Below, in pieces: positions 7,894 to 15,663 of a DNA stretch of 33,181 nt. The number at the start of each line of letters is the position of its first letter. Positions within the stretch are counted from its first letter, which is position 1. The notes beneath the pieces were generated by a model that did no database searches, was not told the DNA's origin, and saw only the letters and a program-made list of their open reading frames with translations. The position numbers and the translations under genes are program-made. Source of the DNA: Candidatus Falkowbacteria bacterium RIFCSPLOWO2_12_FULL_45_13 (GTDB lineage: Bacteria > Patescibacteriota > Patescibacteriia > Patescibacteriales > GWC2-42-12); the NCBI GenBank assembly GCA_001778055.1, contig MFFY01000036.1, forward strand, positions 1 through 33,181, given 5' to 3'.

Positions 7894-8694
7894 TCACTCA
7901 GCGCCAAATCTTGAAAGTTGGCCGTTTTTTAAATTACGGCGATAAATCATAATTAAAAAAATATACATCAACGCGAGATAAATTATGGCTAGCCCCGCGC
8001 CGGTTAAAAAATTAGCTAAAAGATGAGGCGTTGAAACAGCGCCGGTTAAACCACGAAAACTTTCAAAGACATACGAGGCTGGAATAATTTTAGAGACAGC
8101 TTGAAGCGCGGCCGGCAAGGTGCTAATCGGATAAAAAACCCCGGCAAAGATCGACAAAACGAACGGTATGGGCCAGCCCAGCCATTCGGCCGACGGGCCG
8201 AAGCGTAAAATTATGGCCGTCATAAAAATCCCCATGGCCACGGCAAAAATAAAGAGCACCAGCATAAAAGGCAAAATTATTAAACCGATTTTAAAAACAT
8301 TATAACCGAAAACCAGGCCGGCTACTGCGGCCATAACCAGAAAGCTAGCCAAGCCCATGGCCAGGCTGGTGGCTACCAGGCCGGCCACGTATTCTTTAAT
8401 CGTTAAGGGCGAAGCAAAAAAATTAATAAAACTCTGCGCCCAGACGTCTTCTAAAAAAGCCGTCATCACGCCCTGTTGAATGCGAGTTAAAAAATTCCAT
8501 AAAATAATCGCTCCCAAAATCACGCTGGTAAAATTAAAAGTGGCGTTGCCAAAAGCGCTTAAATATTTACTAATAAATCCCCACAGGATAATATCAACAA
8601 AAATCCATAAGAAAGGAGCGGTCAATCGCATGGGGTTGCCTTTGTATAAAAATACTTGGCGGATAAAAATGGCGTAAATTCTGGTCAGGCTCAT
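7894..8694 (-). CDS. ABC-2 type transporter permease
   Basis: The protein has 266 residues from ATG 8694 (MSLTRIYAIFIRQVFLYKGN); a TTG at 8703 is the alternative start. About six membrane segments are visible. The region GWPIPFVLSIFAGVFYPIST fits the conserved ABC-2 permease signature before the fifth helix, where a short amphipathic stretch precedes LP(x)xLQ. It resembles NodJ/DrrB-type export permeases. It follows the ATPase gene by 36 bases and should pair with it as an exporter of lipid, polysaccharide or drug-like substrates; the substrate cannot be read from sequence. It is the last gene of the unit that starts with the FtsK-receiver fusion. Confidence 0.88.
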   Translation of the reverse strand: MSLTRIYAIFIRQVFLYKGNPMRLTAPFLWIFVDIILWGFISKYLSAFGNATFNFTSVILGAIILWNFLTRIQQGVMTAFLEDVWAQSFINFFASPLTIKEYVAGLVATSLAMGLASFLVMAAVAGLVFGYNVFKIGLIILPFMLVLFIFAVAMGIFMTAIILRFGPSAEWLGWPIPFVLSIFAGVFYPISTLPAALQAVSKIIPASYVFESFRGLTGAVSTPHLLANFLTGAGLAIIYLALMYIFLIMIYRRNLKNGQLSRFGAE

Positions 8695-8730
8695 ATGATT
8701 CAAAAGTCAAAGGGGGAGAACATTATGACC

Positions 8731-9477
8731 TTACTTGTCAAAACTTAATGGCTCCCTGGCTGCGGCGATGAATAATTCTTCCAAATCCTTTTTGCCGTGC
8801 TCGGCCGGCAGAGTTTTCGGGTCGCCCGACAGCAAGATCCTGCCGTGCGACATAAACAACACCCGATTACAGACATCCACGATTTCAGCCATATTATGCG
8901 ATGTCCAAAGTACGGCCGAACGGGTTTCTGCGGCGTAATTTATTATTTTCTGCCTTATTGACTGGGCAATGCTTGGGTCCAGGGAGGCCGTGGGTTCATC
9001 CAGCAATAAAAGCAAGGGCTGATTTATCACGGCTTTGGCTAAATTCAGGCGGCTGGCTTCGCCCGAAGACAAAAAGCCGACTCTGGTTTTAGAAAAACTT
9101 TTCAAATCAAAATCCTTAAGCAAGATATCTACCCTTTTTTTTAAATTTTTAACGCCGTAAAGCAGGCCGAAAATATATAAATTCTGCCAAACCGTCAGGT
9201 TGGCGGGCAGATGAGCGTAAACCGCGGCAAAATTGGTCTGGCGACTGACTTGACAGCGGTCGGCCTTTAAATCTCGGCATAAAATTTCGACCGAACCGGC
9301 GCTGGGTTCTAAAATCCCCAAAATCATATTAATAGTGGTGGTTTTTCCAGCGCCGTTCGGGCCCAGTAGGCCGACAATTTCTCCGGCCCGCACCGAAAAA
9401 GAAATATTGTCCACCGCTTTGACCAGTTGGTATTGTTTTTCCAGCCGGCAGACGCGTAAAATTATTTCTTCAGGCAT
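8731..9477 (-). CDS. ABC transporter ATP-binding protein
   Basis: The protein has 248 residues and powers the adjacent ABC-2 permease. Walker A GPNGAGKT is at 39-46, the signature LSSGE at 136-140 (variant of LSGGQ), Walker B LLLLLDEP at 155-162, the D-loop SLD at 165-167 and the switch His at 194 (WTSHN). The Q-loop region (NFAAVYAHLPANLTVWQNL) lacks the usual PQ, as seen in some NodI/CcmA-like exporters. The start ATG 9477 has no Shine-Dalgarno. The gap to the FtsK-like gene is 26 bases, which suggests co-transcription. Confidence 0.93.
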   Translation of the reverse strand: MPEEIILRVCRLEKQYQLVKAVDNISFSVRAGEIVGLLGPNGAGKTTTINMILGILEPSAGSVEILCRDLKADRCQVSRQTNFAAVYAHLPANLTVWQNLYIFGLLYGVKNLKKRVDILLKDFDLKSFSKTRVGFLSSGEASRLNLAKAVINQPLLLLLDEPTASLDPSIAQSIRQKIINYAAETRSAVLWTSHNMAEIVDVCNRVLFMSHGRILLSGDPKTLPAEHGKKDLEELFIAAAREPLSFDK

Positions 9478-9503
9478 ATAAACTTACAGATTATGCTCAT
9501 TAA

Positions 9504-11789
9504 TTATTTTACAGGGCTTACGCGTTCTCTAAGATTACCTGACATTAAATAAAAGGCGATCGGCTTATAACTCTTCGGATCTTTAAAATAATCTTTTATT
9601 TTTTCAACAATTTCGCCCGGAATAAAGTGCTGTTTAACGAAATAGTCAATCATACCCAGCCCGGCGGCCCTGGCCACGTCCGCCTGCTGGCTCATATTGC
9701 ATAAACCGACTATGGGAATTTTCTTGGTTGCGGCGTGAGACTTTAAAATTTCCGCGGCCGTGAATCCATCCATCACGGGCATAATTATGTCCATAATAAT
9801 CAAATCCGGTTTTTCTTTTAAAACCACCGCTACCGGATTTTTAGAAGGACTGCCATAATTCACGTAAGCGAAGCCGGCTTTCTCGAATTTGGCGCCATAC
9901 ATTTTAGCCAGCATCCCATCGTCCTCAAAATGCAAAATTCTAAAATTCATTTTTTTTGCCGAGGCGCTAAACAACGACGCCTCTCCGGCCAATATAACCT
10001 GCTCGTTATTGTTTATAACCTTTCTGGGCAGAGCGCCCGCGCCCGGGCCGATGACGCCTTGCTCTTCCATCAGATCTAAAAGTCTGGCCGAACGAGCGTA
10101 ACTGATGTTAAGCTTGCGTTCTAAATAAGCGGCGGAGGCATGGCCGGATTTAATTACCAGCTCTTTGGCTTCTCCGAGCATATCATCAACCAAGGCCGGA
10201 TTGGCATTTTCCAGGGCGGCTCTTTTCTTCATCTTCTTGTACATCTCCGGCGTGATAAAAACTTCTCTCGGATTAGCGCCGCTGGCCGGGCCGATGACGC
10301 CGAAATTTTCCAGCTGATCCAGGATATACGAGGCCCGGGCATATTCGATGCGCAGCTTTCTTTGCAGCAACGAGATCGAGGCATGACCTTCTTCAATGAC
10401 TAGGCTTTTGGCCGTTTCGAGCAACTCATCCAAATCATCGCCCGAAGAAGCCAAATCTATCACATCGGCTGGTTTAAAATTTCCGCTCTGACCGCGAAAG
10501 TAATCAACCACGTTTTTTATAATTTCATGGCCAACGTAAGGAAGCTGGAGCCGAACCGGCTGGCTCATTTCGGCGTTAATAAACAAAGCCTCTCCCTTGC
10601 CGGACAGCCGTTCGGCTCCGCCCGTATTTAAAATCTCTCTGGATTCTTGTTCGGAGGAGGCGGCTAAGGCCAGCCTGGCCGGAAAATTGGCTTTCAATGC
10701 GCCGGAAAATAATTCATCGCCCGGCTTAGACGTTGCCGCTACTAAATGAAGGCCGCCCGCCCTGCCCAGCTGTAAAAGTTTAATCATTTTCCCCGCCAGT
10801 ATCTTCTTCTGATCGCCAATGCAAAAGTCAGAAATTTCAGCCAGGATAAAAATGATGTAAGGCAGCTTTTCCGGGCGGTCTTTATTATATTCTTCTAAAT
10901 TGCGCATTTCAGCCGCGGCAAAAATTTTGAGCCTGAGGTCCAGCTCGCCCGAGCACCAGTAAAGCGCGTTAATAATTTTTTGATAGGTAGTGATCACCGG
11001 AGTCAAAAGATACGGTAAACTATTGTAAACCGTCAGATCAACCCTCTTTGAATCGGCTAAAATAAATCTTAACACGCGCGGACTATGCTTAGTCATTAGA
11101 CTGATAATCAAAGAATTGATAAAAACCGATTTTCCCGAACCGGCGGCGCCGCCGATTAATAAATGGGGTAAATTATGCAAATTCACGCTCCGTTGCTTGT
11201 TTTCCGAATCTCTGCCAAAAGGCACAGTTAAAGGATTTTTGGTATTTATAAATTTATCGGTTTCCAGCTCATGCCCCAAGCTGACGCCGGCTTGGCGCCG
11301 GTATGGCACTTCTACGCCGATTAAATCTGTGCCGGAAATCGGCGCCTCGATTTTTATGGGATGGACCAAGAGCTCTGAAGCCAGGTCATGTTTTACGGCT
11401 AAAATTTCCGCGGCCTGGACGCCGGCGGCCGGCTTAAAAGAGAATGTCGCGGCCCGGGGTCCAATTAGGGGCTCATTCATGGTTTCAACTTTAATATTAT
11501 GGTCGCGTAAGGCTTTTTCAATAATTTCTTTAAGGTGCTTGACATCGTCCGAGCTGAATTTTTGGCCGGACGATTTCAGAAGTTTTAGGGGCGCTCTAAT
11601 GTCAGGCGTTTCCAGACACCACCAGCTGTTGCTAAGATGCCTCTGGCCAGGTTTAGACAATCGGTTTAAAAGACTGGCGTCCTTGGCCCGGCCCATTAAA
11701 TCGGTAATGGATTTTTTAATTTTGTCCAATTCCAAGATAATAATAATTAAAATGGCTAAAATAAGGATTAAAAAAATTTGTAAAAACAT
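9504..11789 (-). CDS. FtsK-like DNA translocase fused to two gamma domains and a receiver domain
   Basis: The protein has 761 residues. One N-terminal membrane helix (3-20) replaces the usual four. An FtsK alpha/beta motor follows (about 60-425) with Walker A GAAGSGKS at 214-221. The usual IDPKR is ADSKR (245-249), the usual VDELAD is LAEISD (316-321) and ATQRP is ATSKP (352-356), so the Walker B aspartate is an alanine. Two tandem gamma winged-helix domains follow: 458-512 (LLQRKLRIEYARASYILDQL) and 539-592 (YLERKLNISYARSARLLDLM). Residues 616-735 are a receiver domain with acidic pocket EDD (622-624), phospho-acceptor D667 (MDIIMPVMDG), Cys at the usual Ser/Thr position (GLCN) and K719. It may be a regulatory or envelope-linked paralogue and not the main FtsK. 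It heads a unit with the ABC transporter. Confidence 0.9.
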   Translation of the reverse strand: MFLQIFLILILAILIIIILELDKIKKSITDLMGRAKDASLLNRLSKPGQRHLSNSWWCLETPDIRAPLKLLKSSGQKFSSDDVKHLKEIIEKALRDHNIKVETMNEPLIGPRAATFSFKPAAGVQAAEILAVKHDLASELLVHPIKIEAPISGTDLIGVEVPYRRQAGVSLGHELETDKFINTKNPLTVPFGRDSENKQRSVNLHNLPHLLIGGAAGSGKSVFINSLIISLMTKHSPRVLRFILADSKRVDLTVYNSLPYLLTPVITTYQKIINALYWCSGELDLRLKIFAAAEMRNLEEYNKDRPEKLPYIIFILAEISDFCIGDQKKILAGKMIKLLQLGRAGGLHLVAATSKPGDELFSGALKANFPARLALAASSEQESREILNTGGAERLSGKGEALFINAEMSQPVRLQLPYVGHEIIKNVVDYFRGQSGNFKPADVIDLASSGDDLDELLETAKSLVIEEGHASISLLQRKLRIEYARASYILDQLENFGVIGPASGANPREVFITPEMYKKMKKRAALENANPALVDDMLGEAKELVIKSGHASAAYLERKLNISYARSARLLDLMEEQGVIGPGAGALPRKVINNNEQVILAGEASLFSASAKKMNFRILHFEDDGMLAKMYGAKFEKAGFAYVNYGSPSKNPVAVVLKEKPDLIIMDIIMPVMDGFTAAEILKSHAATKKIPIVGLCNMSQQADVARAAGLGMIDYFVKQHFIPGEIVEKIKDYFKDPKSYKPIAFYLMSGNLRERVSPVK

Positions 11790-11812
11790 ATGATTTATAT
11801 TAATTCATTTAA

Positions 11813-11841
11813 ATTTTAACATAAATCCGGCATCAGTTCAA
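11813..11841 (-). promoter_or_regulatory. Candidate promoter of the FtsK-receiver/ABC unit
   Basis: TTGAAC (11836-11841) and TAAAAT (11813-11818) have a 17-base spacer on the minus strand. The -10 lies 23 bases before the ATG at 11789. Confidence 0.5.
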
Positions 11842-11850
11842 TTTAAGCAG

Positions 11851-11896
11851 GGCTTACGCGGTTGATTGAACGGAGGTATGTCAAATGCGTAAATCC
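11851..11896. repeat. Palindromic repeat, copy 2 of the TTACGCGGTTGA family
   Basis: The arms GGCTTACGCGGTTGA (11851-11865) and TCAAATGCGTAAATCC (11881-11896) are imperfectly complementary. The loop TTGAACGGAGGTATG is nearly the same as the complement of the 6782-6832 loop. A short relative (CAGGGCTTACGCG near 9512-9524) forms the end of the FtsK-receiver coding region. Confidence 0.7.
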
Positions 11897-11942
11897 TATT
11901 AAAAATTAATCCTCCGCCAAATTATTTGGGTTACCGACCATT

Positions 11943-11980
11943 TAAAAAAAGGGACCTGCGAGCTTCTCTGGCCGCAGGTC
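11943..11980 (-). terminator. Intrinsic terminator of the 12.0-12.5 kb hypothetical gene
   Basis: On the minus strand GACCTGCG pairs with CGCAGGTC (8 bp), followed by CCTTTTTTTAAA. It lies about 36 bases past the stop at 12016 and supports that gene being real. Confidence 0.75.
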
Positions 11981-12015
11981 TTTGAAAAATTATAGCCCCT
12001 TGGCCGGACGTGAAA

Positions 12016-12459
12016 TCAGGCCGGAGGCGTTGGGCGCGCTTTAATGCGCGTCAGCAGCATGGTGATGACCGCCTGCGCGGCCCAATCCAATATAAGCTGG
12101 CTAACCGTATCGCCTTGGAGGAAGACGCCATTTTTTGCTTCCAAGATATGAGAATCGTGAAAATGCCAAATAATCTGGATAAGGGTTTGCTGCAAGCCTA
12201 CCTCCCCATGGCGGATGATATAAAGCTGATCTTCCTCGTTCGGGAAATTCTTTTGAATCCGCTCCTTAATCCCGGTTTTCCGAGCTTTCACGATTTTAAG
12301 CTTTTGAGCAGACAAGTGCGGCGCCCGCTCTCCTGGTTTCAAACAACCGACAAAGCTGTTCCAAATCTTCTCCTCCTTAATTCCCTCGGGGAAAAGTTTT
12401 TTCAAGATGGCGGTTGCGCGCTGTTTTTTGCTGGTTCTTCTGTTTAATTTCATTTTCAT
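12016..12459 (-). CDS. Hypothetical basic protein
   Basis: The protein has 147 residues and starts MKMKLNRRTSKKQRATAILK with a strongly basic N-terminus. A middle region, KARKTGIKERIQKNF, is also basic, and a hydrophobic stretch (SQLILDWAAQAVITMLLTRI) lies near the C-terminus. No family is recognised. The frame is supported by a near-consensus promoter and a good terminator on the same strand. A TAA is directly upstream in frame, so the start must be ATG 12459 or 12453. A GGAGGG lies about 35 bases before the ATG, too far for initiation there. An opposite-strand open frame (12010-12447) lacks such signals. Confidence 0.7.
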   Translation of the reverse strand: MKMKLNRRTSKKQRATAILKKLFPEGIKEEKIWNSFVGCLKPGERAPHLSAQKLKIVKARKTGIKERIQKNFPNEEDQLYIIRHGEVGLQQTLIQIIWHFHDSHILEAKNGVFLQGDTVSQLILDWAAQAVITMLLTRIKARPTPPA

Positions 12460-12535
12460 TGTTTATGGCCATTCAAGGTGCCGGGCTCTTTCCCTCCAAA
12501 AAGTTGGGCTAAACTTAAAGAGCTTGGTGGGCGTA

Positions 12536-12564
12536 AGTATAGCGCTAAGCCTATTTTATGTCAA
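12536..12564 (-). promoter_or_regulatory. Near-consensus promoter for the hypothetical gene
   Basis: TTGACA (12559-12564) and TATACT (12536-12541) have a 17-base spacer on the minus strand. The predicted leader is about 70 nt and contains TTTTTGGAGGG. Confidence 0.75.
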
Positions 12565-12660
12565 CTGCGGGTCGGGCGCAAATTCATATCAACCGCCTAA
12601 AACGCGATCATAATCGTGGCCGGACCAGAGCTGACGCCTGATTAATCAACTCTAATTGTT

Positions 12661-12689
12661 TTGACACTTCCCTGGTCTTGCTTTAAAAT
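12661..12689 (+). promoter_or_regulatory. proS: Near-consensus promoter for proS
   Basis: TTGACA (12661-12666) and TAAAAT (12684-12689) have a 17-base spacer, about 43 nt before the proS ATG. It diverges from the promoter at 12536-12564. Confidence 0.8.
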
Positions 12690-12738
12690 AAAAGAATACC
12701 AGACAGTTTACCGTCTTTAATTTAGCGCCCTAAAAAAT

Positions 12739-13968
12739 ATGAAACAATCTCAACTTTTCACTAAAACCGAGCGCTTCGCCCCTAAAGACGAAGAAACCGT
12801 CAACGCCAAGCTTTTAAGCCGGGCCGGTTATGTGGAAAAACTTATGGCTGGCGTCTATAGCTACCTACCCTTGGGTTTCAAGGCGCTCAAAAAAATTGAA
12901 CAGGTGGTGCGCCAGGAAATGAACGCCATTGGCGGACAAGAAATTTTGATGCCCATAATGCACCCTAAAGAAAACTGGGTAGCAACCGGCGGCTGGAGCG
13001 GCATTGACGTGCTGTTTAAGATTAAAAGCCGGACGGAAAAAGAATACGCTTTAGGCCAGAGCGAAGAAGAGGTGGCAACGCCGCTGGTCATGCGCTGGGC
13101 GAGGAGCGACAAAGATCTGCCTTTGGCGGTTTACCAGATCCACTGGAAATTCCGAGACGAATTAAGGGCAAAATCCGGACTATTGCGCGGACGGGAATTT
13201 CTCATGAAAGATATGTACAGCTTCCATGCCGATCAAGCGGATTTTGACAAATTTTATGAAATCGTCAAACAGGCTTATTTAAAAATATTTAAACGGTTTG
13301 GCTTAACGGCTAAAGTCACCGAAGCTTCGGGCGGAAGCTTTAGCGATAAAATATCTTATGAATTCATGGTGCTGACCGACGCGGGCGAGGACGATATCCT
13401 CTATTGCGATAAATGCGTTTTTTGCGTTAACCGTGAAATCGCCAAACAAAAAGAAGGCGATCCCTGCCCCAAATGTAAGTCCAGTAAATTAAGCGGCGCC
13501 AAAGCCTCGGAAGTGGGCAATGTTTTCGATTTGGGCAAAAAATACGGCCAAGATTTCAACCTGGGCTTTACCAATAAGGACGGAGAGAAGCAGTACCCGG
13601 TCATGGGCTGCTACGGCATCGGCATCTCGCGCCTCTTAGGCGTGATCGTGGAAAAATATCATGACGATCAAGGCATTGTCTGGCCCGAAGCCGTGGCGCC
13701 ATTTAAGGTTCATCTCCTGTCTTTAAATAAAAACGATCAGGCGGAAAAAATATACCGCGACTTAGAAAAAAACCAAATTGAAGTTTTATACGACGACCGC
13801 GACTTAAGCCCAGGCGAAAAATTCGCGGACGCGGATTTAATCGGCCTGCCCTACCGCCTGGTAGTGAGCGACAAGTCGCTTAAGGCCGGCAGCGTGGAAA
13901 TAAAAAAGAGAAATGAATATAAGGGCAAGATTATTAAAGATAAAGAGATTGTGAAAAAATTGAAATAA
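12739..13968 (+). CDS. proS: Prolyl-tRNA synthetase, short form without the editing domain
   Basis: This enzyme charges tRNA-Pro with proline in the cytoplasm. The protein has 409 residues against about 570 for typical bacterial ProRS. Class II motif 1 lies near 40-75 and motif 2 near 137-162 (FRDELRAKSGLLRGREFLMKD). Motif 3 (GCYGIGISRLLG) is at 290-301, followed by an anticodon-binding domain from about 322. Between motifs 2 and 3 the INS editing domain of about 180 residues is missing. In its place is a short stretch with C223, C226, C229, C243 and C246 (YCDKCVFC, CPKC), probably a zinc ribbon. Clearing of Ala-tRNA-Pro would then need a separate factor. The gene ends at a perfect palindrome shared with the convergent gene. 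Confidence 0.95.
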   Translation: MKQSQLFTKTERFAPKDEETVNAKLLSRAGYVEKLMAGVYSYLPLGFKALKKIEQVVRQEMNAIGGQEILMPIMHPKENWVATGGWSGIDVLFKIKSRTEKEYALGQSEEEVATPLVMRWARSDKDLPLAVYQIHWKFRDELRAKSGLLRGREFLMKDMYSFHADQADFDKFYEIVKQAYLKIFKRFGLTAKVTEASGGSFSDKISYEFMVLTDAGEDDILYCDKCVFCVNREIAKQKEGDPCPKCKSSKLSGAKASEVGNVFDLGKKYGQDFNLGFTNKDGEKQYPVMGCYGIGISRLLGVIVEKYHDDQGIVWPEAVAPFKVHLLSLNKNDQAEKIYRDLEKNQIEVLYDDRDLSPGEKFADADLIGLPYRLVVSDKSLKAGSVEIKKRNEYKGKIIKDKEIVKKLK

Positions 13969-14034
13969 ACATTCACATAAAAAAATGCAGAGACGCGATT
14001 AATCGCGTCTCTGCATTTTTTTATGTGAATGTTT
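13967..14034. terminator. Perfect 68-bp palindrome between convergent proS and Memo-AMMECR1 genes
   Basis: The two 34-nt arms meet at GATTAATC (centre 14000/14001) with no loop. The central 28 bp, around GACGCGATTAATCGCGTC, recurs at 19444-19495. It overlaps the proS stop, and the other gene's stop codon (TAA) sits at its centre. A-rich and T-rich shoulders make it a plausible bidirectional terminator. Confidence 0.8.
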
Positions 14035-15549
14035 GAACACCTGCGCCGTAAACACCAAAATCTCCGTGTCTTTATCTTTGTAAGCATCGGACGGCAGTCC
14101 GGCCTTCTGCCGGCAGAGCTGACTTAAAAATTCTTCCAGGCTCCAGCCGGTTTCGACCGCCACCTGGGGCAAAAAAACGCCACTATGATTTCCTTTTCTA
14201 ATAATTACTCCTTGTTCACCCAATTTTATTTTCCGCCAATCGTCAATCCGCCAAGGGGCGGATAAAACGCTTACCTCATATTCCAATTCGTCCAATTCGT
14301 CTTGACTAACCGGACTAAAACGATAATCTTCGCTGCAAGCCGCCACGGCCATATCGCGCACCACCTGCCAGAGCGGCTGGTCCAATGGCACGATCTGGCC
14401 AATACAGCCACGAAGCTGGCCGTTTTCATCCAAAGTTACAAACGCGCCTTGTTTTTCGTTTAATTTTTCATCGGCCACGCTGAATTCAGGCACCCGGCCG
14501 GTTTTTACATAAATCTCCACTGTGTCTTTAGCGATTTTCAGTAGTGTTTGCTGTTGCTTAATATTTAATCCACCGGTTGCCACGGCTTCAGCCGAGGTTG
14601 CATTTGCAATTTCATTTTCAACTTTGACTTTTACGCTTTCCACTTGAGCGAAAGCGACCGCTCCATACCCCACCACTTGATTTTTATCGCCAATCGGCGC
14701 GTCGCCGCTATTCATGTATTTTAATATTTTAATTTCATCCCAGCCGGCCAAATTCGCCAGCTCCATCACAGTCTTGACCGCGTCAATGCCGCATAGCGCT
14801 GTTTGCTCATTGGCGTAACTGGCCTGTTCCACCGTTGCCGCATATTTTTCTAACTCGGCTACGTCTCCGCTCTTAATTTTTTCCAAAGTGCCTTGATCAA
14901 TTTTATTGGCATCCGCGTACTTAGGATAATGCGACATGTCGGTTGAAATCACCACTAAATCGTTCTCGCCCAAGTTAGCGGCCAGCGCCCGCGCCAGTTT
15001 CTTGTAACCGCCATCGTCTTTATTGCCAAATTCAACGGGTACAATCTTAAAGCCCGGGCTTAAAACCGTTTGCAAAAACGGCAATTCCACTTCCAAGTTA
15101 TGGTCAGCTTGATGCGGCGCGCTGTCAAACTTTATGGCGCCGCCGCCGGCAACGACCAGCTTATCCGCCAATTTCTTATCAACCGCCGCCTGGCCCAAAG
15201 GCGTTTGCCAGGCATCGCTATCATCAATGGCCGCGCCGTCAAAATAGGCTTGATGTGAATTGCCGATCATCACCACCGTATTCACCTTTCTGCCCTGAAG
15301 CGCTTTAAAAGCGTAAGCGGCCACCGCTCCGCTATAATCGTAACCGGCGTGGGGCACCATAATGGCTCGAATTTGGCCACTCCCGCTTTCTCTCTCCGCA
15401 GAAGTTCCCCTCCTTACGAAGGAGGGGCCAGGGGAGGTTATTGAGGGGGTTGTTTGTTTTAAAAATCTTTCAATCTGGTCCGAGACAGCGCCCGGTTCGC
15501 TGGGATAAAACTGCCCGACCACGGCCGGCTGCCTGATTTTTTTTGGCAT
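13999..15549 (-). CDS. Memo-AMMECR1 fusion (AmmeMemoRadiSam system proteins B and A)
   Basis: The protein has 516 residues. Residues about 5-305 are a Memo/extradiol-dioxygenase-like domain: RQPAVVGQFYPS at the start, VPHAGYDYSG near 65-74, MIGNSHQ near 93, DHNLEVELPFLQ near 149 and STDMSHYP near 200 supply the conserved His/Asp residues. A low-complexity linker (about 306-327) leads to an AMMECR1 domain (about 328-510) with the hallmark LRGCIG (near 384-389). The two are fused or clustered with a radical SAM enzyme in many prokaryotes, but no such partner is adjacent here. Residues about 33-58 are an in-frame palindromic-repeat insertion. The last 11 residues come from the terminator palindrome. 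A frameshifted lipoprotein signal lies directly upstream. Confidence 0.92.
   Translation of the reverse strand: MPKKIRQPAVVGQFYPSEPGAVSDQIERFLKQTTPSITSPGPSFVRRGTSAERESGSGQIRAIMVPHAGYDYSGAVAAYAFKALQGRKVNTVVMIGNSHQAYFDGAAIDDSDAWQTPLGQAAVDKKLADKLVVAGGGAIKFDSAPHQADHNLEVELPFLQTVLSPGFKIVPVEFGNKDDGGYKKLARALAANLGENDLVVISTDMSHYPKYADANKIDQGTLEKIKSGDVAELEKYAATVEQASYANEQTALCGIDAVKTVMELANLAGWDEIKILKYMNSGDAPIGDKNQVVGYGAVAFAQVESVKVKVENEIANATSAEAVATGGLNIKQQQTLLKIAKDTVEIYVKTGRVPEFSVADEKLNEKQGAFVTLDENGQLRGCIGQIVPLDQPLWQVVRDMAVAACSEDYRFSPVSQDELDELEYEVSVLSAPWRIDDWRKIKLGEQGVIIRKGNHSGVFLPQVAVETGWSLEEFLSQLCRQKAGLPSDAYKDKDTEILVFTAQVFKHSHKKMQRRD
15376..15453. repeat. C/G-arm palindromic element inside the Memo domain gene
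   Basis: CCCCTCCTT (15407-15415) pairs with AAGGAGGGG (15419-15427) around ACG, followed by CCAGGGGAGGTTATTGAGGG. It encodes the peptide around TSPGPSFVRRGTS between the conserved N-terminus of Memo and its VPHAGYDYSG motif. It is in a different codon phase from the copies in ileS. Confidence 0.8.
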
Positions 15550-15623
15550 ATCAAATGTCGCCCGGAGACTTAAGCAGGCGGTTAAAAATAGCGGTGCGAG
15601 AAATATAAATAATAATTTTTCAC
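15550..15623 (-). other. Frameshifted lipoprotein signal peptide upstream of the Memo gene
   Basis: Reading upstream in the Memo frame gives KLLFIFLAPLFLTACLSLRA without a normal start codon. A GTG at 15623-15621 followed by five A residues (15616-15620) is in the -1 frame. One extra A would give MKKLLFIFLAPLFLTAC, a textbook lipoprotein signal with lipobox LTAC, fused directly to the Memo domain. Either the homopolymer was mis-called or the signal has decayed. Confidence 0.6.
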
Positions 15624-15663
15624 AATTAATTCATTGAGATGGTCGCATAATTTGATGTTTAAA

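Noticed and set aside
12010-12447. Plus-strand open frame opposite the hypothetical gene
   Set aside because: The minus-strand frame has a near-consensus promoter and an intrinsic terminator in the right places. The plus frame has neither and no Shine-Dalgarno.
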